Shown here: positions 16,285-24,173 of the stretch, in pieces | How the letters are laid out: every line of letters starts with the position of its first letter | Position numbering within the stretch: position 1 is the first letter of the stretch | DNA from: Myxococcales bacterium | GTDB taxonomy: Bacteria; Myxococcota_A; Polyangia; Polyangiales; Ga0077539 | Direction of reading: 5' to 3' | DNA length: 64,000 nucleotides | Assembly: GCA_016793325.1 (NCBI GenBank) | Contig: JAEUKI010000062.1 | Coordinates: 186,001-250,000 of the forward strand | The notes under the pieces: generated by a model | What the model was told of the DNA's origin: nothing | What the model saw: the letters and a program-made list of their open reading frames with translations, nothing else | The model's database searches: none | Translations under genes and position numbers: made by a program

Positions 16285-16483
16285 CGTGTTTGTCCTCGAA
16301 GTCTATACCGCGCCCCTCTGAGGACATCGTGTGATGGTCGATACAGAGGAGAGAGCGGCAGAAGTTCTGTTGAAAGGAAGGAGCGCGCCGACGATCGTTC
16401 CGTCAGCCTCGCGCAGCAGTCTATCGTTCGATCGCGCCGCGCGGCGAAGGATCGTCACGCGAACGCTGGATAGCGGTATACCG
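16285..16483. other. Intergenic gap with no gene recognised
   Basis: Between the zinc-ribbon gene start and the tRNA 3' end I see no convincing ORF. The only feature is the 10-bp palindrome CGGTATACCG at 16474-16483, directly adjoining the tRNA 3' end. Confidence 0.5.
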
Positions 16484-16557
16484 TAGGCCCACCGGGACCC
16501 GAACCCGGAACCTCCCGGTTATAAGCCAGGCGCTCTAACCCGTTGAGCTATGGGCCC
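16484..16557 (-). tRNA. tRNA-Ile with anticodon UAU
   Basis: A 74-nt cloverleaf on the minus strand. Acceptor arm GGGCCCA pairs with TGGGCCT (terminal G-U), followed by U8 A9, D-arm GCTC/GAGC, anticodon stem CCTGG/CCGGG with the seven-base loop CTTATAA, variable region AGGTT, T-stem CCGGG/CCCGG and discriminator A73. CCA is not encoded. The loop reads anticodon TAT, which would decode AUA. The T-loop is TTCGGGT, so position 58 is G instead of the near-invariant A. The body closely resembles bacterial tRNA-Ile. Confidence 0.85.
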
Positions 16558-16614
16558 TCCGCTGAAAGCGGCTCCGCAATCTACGGTACGCCGAGGCGAG
16601 TTCGCAACCGGGCG

Positions 16615-16653
16615 TTGACAATCGCTGCGAAAAATTCTGAGACCCGCGGTCTC
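16615..16653 (+). promoter_or_regulatory. Candidate xerD promoter with a dyad
   Basis: TTGACA at 16615-16620 precedes an AT-rich stretch and a weak -10-like TGAGAC at 16638-16643. A dyad GAGACC-CGC-GGTCTC at 16639-16653 overlaps the expected start region and could be an operator. Only the -35 hexamer and the dyad are clear. Confidence 0.3.
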
Positions 16654-16671
16654 TGCGTCTAAGGTCGGTCC

Positions 16672-17565
16672 GTGCGCGACGACAACCTGCTTCTCGACGG
16701 ATACTTGGACCACCTTCGCGTGGAGAAGGGCCTCGCTGCTCGCAGCGTCGAGGCCTACGCGGGCGACCTCGTGCGCTTCGCCGTCCACGTTCGCCAGAGC
16801 GGAAAGACGCTCGCAACGGTGGACAACGGAGACGTCGCCGCGTGGCTCGTCGCGCTGTCGCAGGCCGGTATCTCGGCCCGCGCCCAAGCGCGAAAGCTGA
16901 GCGCGCTGCGGGGCTTCTTCAAGTTCCTCTTGCAAGAGCGGCAGGTGACCGCGGACCCGACGGCGCTCATCCAGGGGCCGAAGCTTCCGCGCAAATTGCC
17001 GCACGTCCTCAGCTTCGAAGAGGTCGAGACGCTGTTGGCTGCGCCCGATCGCGCGACGCCGAGGGGCCTGCGCGATCACGTCATGATCCAGCTCCTCTAC
17101 GCCTCGGGCCTTCGCGTGAGCGAGCTCGTCGGTCTGAAGATGTCGGACATCGACCTCGACTCGTCGCTCGTGTCCGTGCTCGGAAAGGGCAGCAAACGCC
17201 GGCTCGTTCCGTTCGGCGAAGTCGCGCGCGACGCGCTCGTCGAGTACCTCCGCGAAGTGCGTCCGCGCTGGGGCGCCAAGGGCGAGTCGCAGCACTTGTT
17301 CATCACCGAGCGCGGCCGCGGAATGACCCGTCAGGGCTTCTGGAAGCTCCTCGGTCGCTACGCGCGCACCGCGGGAATCGACAAGCCGATCTCGCCCCAC
17401 AAGCTTCGACACTCGTTCGCGACGCACTTGCTCGAGCGCGGCGCAGACCTCCGCTCGGTGCAGACGATGCTCGGCCACGCCGACATCTCGACAACGCAGG
17501 TCTACACGCACGTCACGACCGAGCACCTCAAGGCCGCCCACGCGCGCTTTCACCCGCGCGGTTGA
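16672..17565 (+). CDS. xerD: Tyrosine recombinase XerD
   Basis: Site-specific recombinase that resolves chromosome dimers at dif with XerC. The 297-aa protein from GTG 16672 has an N-terminal SAM-like core-binding domain (about 1-105) and a catalytic domain with Arg148 (ASGLRVSELVGL), Lys172 (GKGSKRRLVP), His243 and Arg246 (HKLRHSFATHLL), His269 (LGHADIS) and the nucleophile Tyr278 (TTQVYTHV). The sequence is of the chromosomal XerD class rather than a phage integrase, and its downstream genes are housekeeping (scpA, scpB), a common linkage. Confidence 0.92.
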   Translation: MRDDNLLLDGYLDHLRVEKGLAARSVEAYAGDLVRFAVHVRQSGKTLATVDNGDVAAWLVALSQAGISARAQARKLSALRGFFKFLLQERQVTADPTALIQGPKLPRKLPHVLSFEEVETLLAAPDRATPRGLRDHVMIQLLYASGLRVSELVGLKMSDIDLDSSLVSVLGKGSKRRLVPFGEVARDALVEYLREVRPRWGAKGESQHLFITERGRGMTRQGFWKLLGRYARTAGIDKPISPHKLRHSFATHLLERGADLRSVQTMLGHADISTTQVYTHVTTEHLKAAHARFHPRG

Positions 17566-17648
17566 GCGACGCCCGCTCAGCGCCTGCGGATCGAGCGCGC
17601 CGCTTGTCGTGACCCAGGGCGAGTGTTAGAGCCTCGAGAGACGCTGCG

Positions 17649-18287
17649 ATGGCTATCGACCCCGCGACACTGTTGCTCCGATTCGGCGTGATGATCGCGT
17701 CGCTGTCCGTGCACGAGTTCGCGCACGCCGCGACCGCGCACTGGCTCGGCGATCGCCTCCCTCAGAAGCAGGGCAGGCTCACGCTCAACCCGATGGCTCA
17801 CATCGATCCCGTCGGGACGCTGCTCATGCCCGCGATTCAAGCGTTCACGGGCATTCCGACGATCGGTTGGGCCAAGCCCGTGATGGTCAACGTCCACGCG
17901 CTCCGGCGCTTCAAGAGCCAGCGCCTCGCTCACGCGCTCGTCGCGGCCGCCGGGCCGCTGTCCAACCTGGCGCTCGCGTTGATCTCCGTGGCCATCATCG
18001 CTGCGCTTCGAACCTCGCTGCCCTCCGCAGCGCTCGACGCGCTCGTGCTGATGTTCACCGCAAACGTCGGCCTCTTCGTGTTCAACCTGCTCCCGATCCC
18101 TGGCCTCGACGGCTCGCGCTTGCTCCCGCCGCGCTTCGACGCGTGGCAGCGCAAAGTGCAGCCCTACGGGTGGGCGATCTTGCTGGTGATCGTCGCGGTT
18201 CCGGCGCTGAGCCAGATCATCGTGGGCATCCCCGTGCGCTTCCTGACCAAGGGGCTCCTCTCGCTCTTCGGGCTCTCAGTGCAGTGA
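17649..18287 (+). CDS. Site-2 protease family (M50) intramembrane metalloprotease
   Basis: A 212-aa polytopic membrane protein. The zinc motif HEFAH is at residues 22-26 within the first membrane helix and the third ligand is Asp154 in NLLPIPGLDGSRLL. NPMAHIDPVGTLLMP and GWAKPVMVN are conserved in the short, PDZ-less S2P group. Family members cleave membrane-bound substrates, but the target of this subgroup is mostly unknown. Its TGA overlaps the GTG of scpA (GTGA). Location before scpA-scpB is common. Confidence 0.9.
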   Translation: MAIDPATLLLRFGVMIASLSVHEFAHAATAHWLGDRLPQKQGRLTLNPMAHIDPVGTLLMPAIQAFTGIPTIGWAKPVMVNVHALRRFKSQRLAHALVAAAGPLSNLALALISVAIIAALRTSLPSAALDALVLMFTANVGLFVFNLLPIPGLDGSRLLPPRFDAWQRKVQPYGWAILLVIVAVPALSQIIVGIPVRFLTKGLLSLFGLSVQ

Positions 18288-19096
18288 GCGCCGACGCCCC
18301 CGCGCCGATCCCGCTCGATCGAGCGGCGTACAACGTCTCGATCGCGACCTTCGAAGGCCCGCTCGACCTCTTGCTGCATCTCATTCAGAAGCACGAGCTC
18401 GACATCTTCGACATCCCGATCTCGTTCGTCACCGAGAAGTACCTCGAGTACCTGCGGCTCATGGAGTCGCTCAACCTCGACATCGCCGCGGAGTACCTGC
18501 TCATGGCGGCGACGCTAGCGCACATCAAATCAAAAGAGCTCTTGCCGAGCGTCCCCGAAGCGCAAAACGCGCAGGACGACGCCCTCGGAGAGCCCGAAGA
18601 AGACCCGCGCGTCTCGCTGATCCGACGGCTCCTCGAGTACCAGAAGTTCAAGCTCGCGGGCGAAGAGCTCGCCGCCCGGGGCATCGCGGGACGCGACGTC
18701 TTCACGCGCGGCGCGGACCTCCGCGCGGACCTCGACCAGACCGCGCCGCTCGCGTCGGTGCCGATGCACGCGCTGCTCGAGGCGTTTCAGCGCGTGCTCT
18801 CGCGCAAGGACACGCGCGTTCAGCACGAGGTCACCGAAGAGCGCGTCTCGATCGCCGATCGGATCCACCAGATCGTCGATCGGCTCCGCGGCCGCGGCGT
18901 GCGCAACTGCACCTTCGAAGAGCTCTTCGACGACGCGCGCAGCACCCACGAGCTCGTGGTGACCTTCCTCGCGCTGCTCGAGATGACGCGGCTGAAGATG
19001 ACGCGCTTGTATCAATCTGCTGCGCTGTCGCCCATTCATGTGACACTCGTGCTCGAGGACGTCGATCCGGCGTCCATCACCGCCGATGTCGACTGA
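18284..19096 (+). CDS. scpA: Segregation and condensation protein A
   Basis: The kleisin subunit of the SMC-ScpAB condensin. From GTG 18284, coupled to the upstream stop, the protein is 270 aa. The N-terminal SMC-binding region FEGPLDLLLHLIQKHELDIFDIPISFVTEKYLEYL is highly characteristic, with AAEYLLMAATLAHIKSKELLP following. The C-terminal winged-helix part contains TFEELFDDARSTHELVVTFLALLEMTRLKMTRL. It overlaps scpB by 11 nt. Upstream in-frame codons extend through the S2P gene in another frame and are not used. Confidence 0.94.
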   Translation: MSADAPAPIPLDRAAYNVSIATFEGPLDLLLHLIQKHELDIFDIPISFVTEKYLEYLRLMESLNLDIAAEYLLMAATLAHIKSKELLPSVPEAQNAQDDALGEPEEDPRVSLIRRLLEYQKFKLAGEELAARGIAGRDVFTRGADLRADLDQTAPLASVPMHALLEAFQRVLSRKDTRVQHEVTEERVSIADRIHQIVDRLRGRGVRNCTFEELFDDARSTHELVVTFLALLEMTRLKMTRLYQSAALSPIHVTLVLEDVDPASITADVD

Positions 19097-19913
19097 GCCC
19101 GACGAGCCCGAGCCGAAGGACGACGCGCCCGCGCCGACGAGCGCCGAAACGACGGCCCCGACCCCCGAGCCCGCGCCGCTCGAAGTGCTCGCGGACGAAG
19201 AGCTCGTGGTGCAAGAGCTCGCAGAAGAGCCCGCGCCGACGCACCCCGGCGTCGCGCGATCTGCGCCGCGATCGATCTCCGAGCTTCACCTGAAGGGCGT
19301 GATCGAGTCGCTCGTGTTCGCGAGCGACAAGCCCATGACTCCTGCGGACCTCGCGAAGGTCACGCGCGCCGAGGCCAAGGACATCCGTCGCCTGCTCGGA
19401 GAGCTGCACGAAGAGTACAAGCCGCGGGGAATCCACCTCGACGAGGTCGCGGGCGGCTGGCAATTTCGCTCGTCCGCGGCCAACGCTCCGTTCGTCCGCG
19501 AGCTTTTGCAAGCGAAGCCCGTGAAGCTCACGCGCGCGCAGGTCGAGACGCTCGCCATCGTCGTGTACCGACAGCCCGTGACGCGACCGGAGGTCGACGA
19601 GATTCGCGGGGTGGACTCGGGCGCGGCGCTGAAGATCCTGCTCGAGCGCGACCTCGTCCGGATGATGGGCCGCAAAGAAGAGGCCGGGCGGCCGGTGCTC
19701 TACGGGACGACACCGGCGTTTCTGCACTTCTTCGGGCTCAAATCGCTGCGCGATCTGCCGACGCTCCGAGAGTTCACCGAGCTCACGGCCGAGAGCGAGG
19801 CCGAGTTGACCGCCAAGATGATGAGCGGCGACCTCGACCGCGCCTCGCCGACCGCGGCCGCGCCGACGCAAGGCGAGGGCAAGTCGGACACGAGCGCCGA
19901 ACGCGAAGAGTGA
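19086..19913 (+). CDS. scpB: Segregation and condensation protein B
   Basis: Winged-helix partner of ScpA in the condensin complex. The 275-aa protein has an acidic, Pro-rich N-terminal extension of about 65 residues and then the conserved core: LHLKGVIESLVFASDKPMT, GIHLDEVAGGWQFRSSAANAPFV, LTRAQVETLAIVVYRQPVTRPEVDEIRGVDSG and GRPVLYGTTPAFLHFFGLKSLRDLP. The C-terminal tail is low complexity. Its TGA overlaps the GTG of glyQ. Confidence 0.94.
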   Translation: MSTEPDEPEPKDDAPAPTSAETTAPTPEPAPLEVLADEELVVQELAEEPAPTHPGVARSAPRSISELHLKGVIESLVFASDKPMTPADLAKVTRAEAKDIRRLLGELHEEYKPRGIHLDEVAGGWQFRSSAANAPFVRELLQAKPVKLTRAQVETLAIVVYRQPVTRPEVDEIRGVDSGAALKILLERDLVRMMGRKEEAGRPVLYGTTPAFLHFFGLKSLRDLPTLREFTELTAESEAELTAKMMSGDLDRASPTAAAPTQGEGKSDTSAEREE

Positions 19914-20911
19914 GCGAAGCCCCTCCGCGGCGAGGGGAAAAGCGTGGTAGGCACTCGACCGCGTTCATGTACTTCCAGGAGATCATCCTCACGCTGTCGA
20001 AGTTCTGGTCCGATCGCGGGTGCGTGCTCGTGCAGCCGTACAACTCCGAGGTCGGCGCAGGCACGTTCAACCCCGCGACGTTTCTCCGCGCGCTCGGCCC
20101 CGAGCCGTGGAACGTCGCGTTCGTCGAGCCTTCGCGTCGCCCCGCCGACGGCCGCTACGGCGAGAATCCCAACCGCCTGCAGCAGTTTCATCAGTATCAA
20201 GTGATCCTCAAGCCGTCGCCGATCGACATCCAAGCGCAGTACTTGGAGTCGCTCGTCGCGCTCGGGACCAACCCCCTCGAGCACGACGTGCGCTTCGTCG
20301 AAGACGACTGGAAGTCGCCGACGCTCGGCGCCTGGGGCCTCGGCTGGCAAGTGTGGCTCGACGGCCTCGAGATCTCGCAGTTCACGTACTTTCAGCAGTG
20401 CGGCGGGATCGACTGCAAGCCCGTCTCGGGCGAGCTCACGTACGGCCTCGAGCGCATCTCGATGTACCTGCAAAACGTCGACAGCGTGTACGATGTCGCG
20501 TGGAGCCCCGGCGTGAAGTACGGCGAGATCGCCAAGCGCGCCGAGTGGGAGTGGAGCACGTACAATTTCGAGGCGGCGGACCCTGATTTTCACCGCGCGC
20601 TCTTCGAGCAGTGCGAGCGCGAGTGCCGTCGGTTGCTCACGGTCGAAGAGCAGAAGATCGAGCAGAAGAAGGGCCCTTCGCGCACCGAGCTCGTCTTCGC
20701 CAAGCCGCCGCTCGAGCGCCTCGTGTTGCCCGCGTACGACTTCTGCGTGAAGGCGTCCCATCATTTCAACGTGCTCGACGCGCGAGGCGCGATCTCCGTC
20801 GCCGCGCGCGAGGACTACATCAAGCGCGTGCGCACGCTCGCGTCCAAGTGCGCCGAGAGCTACCTCGCGCAGCGCGAGGCGCTCGGGTTTCCGCTGCTCG
20901 CGGGCAAGTGA
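19910..20911 (+). CDS. glyQ: Glycyl-tRNA synthetase alpha subunit
   Basis: Catalytic subunit of the heterotetrameric bacterial GlyRS, charging tRNA-Gly. The 333-aa protein contains YFQEIILTLSKFWSDRGCVLVQPYN, VGAGTFNPATFLRALGPEPW, VEPSRRPADGRYGENPNRLQQFHQYQV and the class II motif GIDCKPVSGELTYGLERISMYLQ. The GTG at 19910 overlaps the scpB stop (GTGA) and gives a 19-residue extension before MYFQEI; ATG 19967 is an alternative start. The usual partner glyS does not follow: the next gene is convergent. glyS must be elsewhere. Confidence 0.95.
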   Translation: MSEAPPRRGEKRGRHSTAFMYFQEIILTLSKFWSDRGCVLVQPYNSEVGAGTFNPATFLRALGPEPWNVAFVEPSRRPADGRYGENPNRLQQFHQYQVILKPSPIDIQAQYLESLVALGTNPLEHDVRFVEDDWKSPTLGAWGLGWQVWLDGLEISQFTYFQQCGGIDCKPVSGELTYGLERISMYLQNVDSVYDVAWSPGVKYGEIAKRAEWEWSTYNFEAADPDFHRALFEQCERECRRLLTVEEQKIEQKKGPSRTELVFAKPPLERLVLPAYDFCVKASHHFNVLDARGAISVAAREDYIKRVRTLASKCAESYLAQREALGFPLLAGK

Positions 20912-20920
20912 GCGACGCGC

Positions 20921-21325
20921 TCACGTCACGCTGAAGTCGATCGCGTTCTCGACGATCTCTGCGCCGTCGATCCCGACCGCGACCACGTCGATGCGAACGT
21001 CTCCGCCGTGATCGCCGCGCGCGACCAGGGCGAGGGCGGCGCGCTTGAGCCTGCGCACTTTTCCCGCGCGCACGGTGGCGATCGCGTCCTGCCACGACGC
21101 GTTCGATCGCGCGCGAACCTCGATGAGCACGAGCGTCGTGCCTTCGAACGCGAGCACGTCGACCTCGTCGCGACCGACCCGCGCGTTGCGCTCGAGGACC
21201 ACGTAGCCGCGCGCCTCGAGCGCAGCGCTCACGCGGGCCTCGACGTCACGTCCGAACGAGGTCCGCGCCTCGGGCGCGAGCCCTGCACGACGACGCGCCT
21301 GTTGATTACCCACCCCTTTTTTCAT
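20921..21325 (-). CDS. yraN: YraN/UPF0102 family endonuclease-like protein
   Basis: A 134-aa protein with the restriction-endonuclease-like fold motifs of UPF0102: GRDVEARVSAALEARGYVVLERNARVGRDEVDVLAFEGTTLVLIEVRAR. The Asp in DEVDVLA and the EVRAR segment correspond to the conserved E-x-D-x-I and E-V-K-x-R motifs. The family is related to Holliday-junction resolvases but its function is unproven. It ends 9 nt from the convergent glyQ stop. Confidence 0.9.
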   Translation of the reverse strand: MKKGVGNQQARRRAGLAPEARTSFGRDVEARVSAALEARGYVVLERNARVGRDEVDVLAFEGTTLVLIEVRARSNASWQDAIATVRAGKVRRLKRAALALVARGDHGGDVRIDVVAVGIDGAEIVENAIDFSVT

Positions 21326-21357
21326 CCCCGCCCCGCTGTCGTCGGTCTCTCGCTACG

Positions 21358-21738
21358 TCACATCGGGACGAGCTCGGTGCGCACGCAGTATTTCCCGCGG
21401 ATACCGGGGTCGCCGGCGACGAACGCGGTCACGCAGCGAAACTGGTTCGGGTCGCCGCACTCTGCGTCGGCGTTGCATTTGACCGTGCAGAACACGCGCT
21501 TGGACGCCTCTTCGGGGCGGCCGACCTCGTCCCACTGCCACACCATGCAGACGCGCGTGCGGCACTGCAGCGAGCGCGTCTCGAGGTAGATCTCTTGCGG
21601 AACGAAGCTTCCGACAGTGGCCGGCGGAATGGGCGCGGGGCGCGCGGGGCTGCACGGGTCACCGATTCCAGTGTCGGCGCAGGCGACTCCGGTGAGTCCC
21701 ATCACGATCGCGAGCAAAGCCAGTGATGGCTTCTTCAT
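21358..21738 (-). CDS. Small Cys-rich lipoprotein
   Basis: A 126-aa protein from ATG 21738 (MKKPSLALLAIVMGLTGVAC). A GAGG sequence stands 6 nt before this ATG; the ATG at 21744 directly abuts it and is less likely. The signal peptide ends in the lipobox TGVAC. Eight further cysteines follow (DPCSP, LQCRTRVCMVW, VFCTVKCNADAECGDPNQFRC, KYCVRTE), implying disulfides in the periplasm or at the cell surface. The CNADAECG pattern resembles short Cys-rich modules common in myxobacterial surface proteins. No function assignable. Confidence 0.75.
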   Translation of the reverse strand: MKKPSLALLAIVMGLTGVACADTGIGDPCSPARPAPIPPATVGSFVPQEIYLETRSLQCRTRVCMVWQWDEVGRPEEASKRVFCTVKCNADAECGDPNQFRCVTAFVAGDPGIRGKYCVRTELVPM

Positions 21739-21999
21739 CGTCATCCTCGTTGTGTCCGCTGAGTGAGTTTCGGTGCCGTTGTGTCACGCGAAGCTGGGGG
21801 GTGAATTCGTCCGCTCCGATCGCAACGGCGAGCGACGGTGGGACCCTACCCCCCCGCGAAAAGGGGAGTCAAGCCAGAAACGCGCGCGAATTCCTCAGGA
21901 AATGCGCCATTTCAGAGCGCACGTCTGACAACGACACTGGCGCCTCCGCAACGGTCACGAAACGGCTGGGTAGTGCCACTGAAACCGCATAAATTGCTG

Positions 22000-22013
22000 A
22001 AATCTATAGATTT
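22000..22013. promoter_or_regulatory. 14-bp perfect palindrome, likely operator
   Basis: AAATCTATAGATTT is a perfect palindrome, with CTG before and CAG shortly after it, placed 7 nt upstream of the -35 hexamer at 22021. A wider inverted pair CCACTG (21976-21981) and CAGTGG (22015-22020) encloses it. The position is typical of a regulator-binding site for the promoter of the downstream cluster. Confidence 0.5.
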
Positions 22014-22020
22014 ACAGTGG

Positions 22021-22050
22021 TTGACAGCGACAATCCTAGGCGCGTACACT
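22021..22050 (+). promoter_or_regulatory. Sigma70-like promoter of the Glt-like cluster
   Basis: Perfect -35 TTGACA at 22021-22026, 18-nt spacer, -10 TACACT at 22045-22050. A dyad ACACTG-CGTCGC-CAGTGT at 22046-22063 overlaps the -10 and start region and could be a second operator. The next plus-strand gene starts at 22339. Confidence 0.6.
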
Positions 22051-22266
22051 GCGTCGCCAGTGTGATTGAAATATTACTGTGTTGTTGATTGCGGTCGTGC
22101 GGGCGACGGAAGCCCGCGTCGAACCTCGAATGCTCCACCGCGCGGACCTGGGAGGTTTTGCAGACACCTCCTCGGTCGAGCCGGCGAACGACTGGTGCTC
22201 GCACGGTGGCTTCAGTTTTCCAGCGCAACCGCTTTCCCCTTTTGATAGAAGAGGTCGCCCGCGTGG

Positions 22267-22286
22267 CGTCGCGCTCGAGCGCGACG
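22267..22286. repeat. 20-bp perfect palindrome in leader
   Basis: CGTCGCGCTCGAGCGCGACG is fully self-complementary. In the transcript it can form an 8-bp stem with a 4-nt loop about 50 nt before the start codon at 22339. Confidence 0.55.
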
Positions 22287-22338
22287 TCACTTTCCCGCGG
22301 AACAGAAGCTCGAAAAGGATCCGAGGAGAAACACAACC

Positions 22339-23982
22339 ATGCGTCGTCGGTCCCGACTTGGGGGAGTGCTCGTGATGTTGGGTGCGCTGCTTGGCACTGC
22401 GGTGTCGAGCACCGCGAGCGCGCAGCAAGGCCCGCAGAACGGGCAGGGTGGCGCGGACATGACCTTCCAGCCCGAAGGTCAAGAGAACGCTGCGCCCGCT
22501 GACGGTCCTCCGTCCGAAGCGATGGCAAACGCGCTGCGTCTCTACCAGCAAGAGCGCTACCAAGAGTCCTGCGTGCAGTTTCAACGCGTGGTCGAGAACG
22601 AGACCGGCGACGCTGCGGCGCAGATCCAGAAGGCGCAGTTCCACCTCGGCAAGTGTCTCTATCACTTGCGCTTCTATCAGTCGGCGCTCGCCGTGTTCGA
22701 CGAGATCGTCGACCACCAGGGCGGCCGCCACTTGTACTTCGGCTCGACGCTACAGTGGCTCGCGCAGCTCGCGTCGCAGCTCCCCGAGCCCGCGGACATC
22801 ATCCGCCGCGTGGGCCGCTACTCGCCCGACCAGCTCGCGCAGTTCAACAACGCCGAGTCGCGCGACCTCTACAATCAGCTGCTCTATCTCCTCGGCCGCG
22901 CGAAGTACAACGACGGCAACTTCGAGGAGGCGGTCAACCTCTTCGGTCAGGTGCAGCGCACCTCCACTTGGTACGTTCAGGCCCAGTTCTTCATGGGCAT
23001 CTCGCACGTGCGCAACCACCGTGCGCAGCCCGCTGTTGAATCGTTCACACGCATTCAAGACGCGCTCAACGAAGGCGTCCGCGGCGTCGAAGACACCGGC
23101 CGCATGAACGACCTCGCGTGGCTCGAGCGCGCGCGGCTCTACTACTCGACGCGCCACTACGACAGCGCCGTCGAAGCGTGGAACCGCGTGGACGTCGACA
23201 GCGAGTACTGGCTCGACGCGCTCTTCGAAGAGAGCTGGGCGTACTACCTCCAGCAGGACTACGCGCGCGCGCTCGGCAACATCCACACGCTGAACAGCCC
23301 GTATTTCAGCAACTCGTTCTACCCCGAGTCGCTGGTGCTGAAGAGCGTGATCTTCTTCTCGAACTGCCAGTACGACGACGCCGAGACGACCATCGCGGTG
23401 TTCAACGAGCGCTACGGCGATCTCCGACCGGAGCTCCAGCGCTACCTGCAGCAGTACTCGGACAACAACGCGTTCTTCCGATTCTTGAAGGACGTTCGCT
23501 CGGGCAACGCGTCGCTGCCGAACCGCCTGCGCCCGATCGTGTCGAGCGCGCTCAGCGATCGAACGCTGCTCCGAAACATCGAGTACGTGACCGTGCTCGA
23601 GGCCGAAGAGCGACGGCTGCAGGGCATGCCTGCGGCGTTCCGCAACAGCACGCTCGGCGCGCGCGTGTTGCAGGACATCTCGGTGGCCAAGAGCTTCGCG
23701 ACCGATCAGGCCGGTGACCTCGCGCGCGGCCGCTACCAGCGCTTGCTCGACGAGCTGCAGGACCTGCAGAACCAGTCGACCGCCATCTTGATCGAAATCT
23801 TGAACGCGCGCCGCGGAAACCTCTCGTCGCAGATCGCCGGCGAGCAGAGCCGCTCGATCAACAACGCGGCGGCGCGCGTGACGGCGGACGAAGAGCACTA
23901 CCTCTGGCCGTTCAACGGCGAGTACTGGCGCGACGAGCTCGGCTTCTACCGCCAGCAAGTCGCCTCGCGCTGCGGCCGCTGA
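22339..23982 (+). CDS. Exported TPR-like protein, first gene of the Glt-like cluster
   Basis: A 547-aa protein with a Sec signal peptide (MRRRSRLGGVLVMLGALLGT, cleavage after ASA near residue 28) and no lipobox or other membrane segment, so it is periplasmic. A GAGGAG ribosome site is 10 nt upstream. The body is helical with TPR-like units (ALRLYQQERYQESCVQFQRV, AQFHLGKCLYHLRFYQSALAVFDEI, LLYLLGRAKYNDGNFEEAVNLFGQV, ARLYYSTRHYDSAVEAWNRV). No catalytic motif. It opens a plus-strand series of envelope TPR genes resembling the myxobacterial gliding cluster, but I do not recall a named counterpart for this one. Confidence 0.8.
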   Translation: MRRRSRLGGVLVMLGALLGTAVSSTASAQQGPQNGQGGADMTFQPEGQENAAPADGPPSEAMANALRLYQQERYQESCVQFQRVVENETGDAAAQIQKAQFHLGKCLYHLRFYQSALAVFDEIVDHQGGRHLYFGSTLQWLAQLASQLPEPADIIRRVGRYSPDQLAQFNNAESRDLYNQLLYLLGRAKYNDGNFEEAVNLFGQVQRTSTWYVQAQFFMGISHVRNHRAQPAVESFTRIQDALNEGVRGVEDTGRMNDLAWLERARLYYSTRHYDSAVEAWNRVDVDSEYWLDALFEESWAYYLQQDYARALGNIHTLNSPYFSNSFYPESLVLKSVIFFSNCQYDDAETTIAVFNERYGDLRPELQRYLQQYSDNNAFFRFLKDVRSGNASLPNRLRPIVSSALSDRTLLRNIEYVTVLEAEERRLQGMPAAFRNSTLGARVLQDISVAKSFATDQAGDLARGRYQRLLDELQDLQNQSTAILIEILNARRGNLSSQIAGEQSRSINNAAARVTADEEHYLWPFNGEYWRDELGFYRQQVASRCGR

Positions 23983-24033
23983 AGGCCTCGGCGCACGCGG
24001 CGCTTCGCCGCAGCTTGGCTTGGTCAACGAGAA

Positions 24034-24173
24034 TGGTTCCGCCGACAAGAGGCGCGGGTCACAGCGAGGTCGCTGCCCGTTCCACACGTCGGGATGGCTT
24101 CAACGAAGTTCCGATCGAAGAGCACTCCCGGGTCGAGCGACCATCGCTCGGCGCCGGTCTCAGGAGGAAGACG
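24034..24173 (+). promoter_or_regulatory. Leader of the second TPR gene: hairpin and strong ribosome-binding site
   Basis: A 7-bp stem CGAGCGA/TCGCTCG with loop CCA at 24134-24150 lies 11 nt before a perfect AGGAGG at 24162-24167, which is 6 nt from the ATG at 24174. The strong Shine-Dalgarno sequence fixes the start 53 codons inside the longer open frame. A GC hairpin GCGGCG-CTT-CGCCGC at 23997-24011 follows the preceding stop, without a T-tract. Confidence 0.5.

Larger units (their letters stand above)
21745..22338. other. 594-bp intergenic region: dyad-rich promoter plus structured leader
   Basis: No credible ORF lies here. The left part (to about 21960) shows nothing recognisable. Positions 21976-22063 are markedly AT-richer than the surroundings and contain several dyads and a good promoter (separate entries). 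From the expected start of transcription near 22057 to the ATG at 22339 there is a long leader with possible hairpins at 22099-22117, 22151-22171 and a 20-bp perfect palindrome at 22267-22286. Confidence 0.6.

Noticed and set aside
16484..17565. tRNA gene next to a tyrosine recombinase, as at the edge of an integrative element
   Set aside because: The recombinase is a standard chromosomal XerD linked to the S2P, scpA and scpB genes. I see no attachment-site repeat of the tRNA 3' end and no cargo genes.
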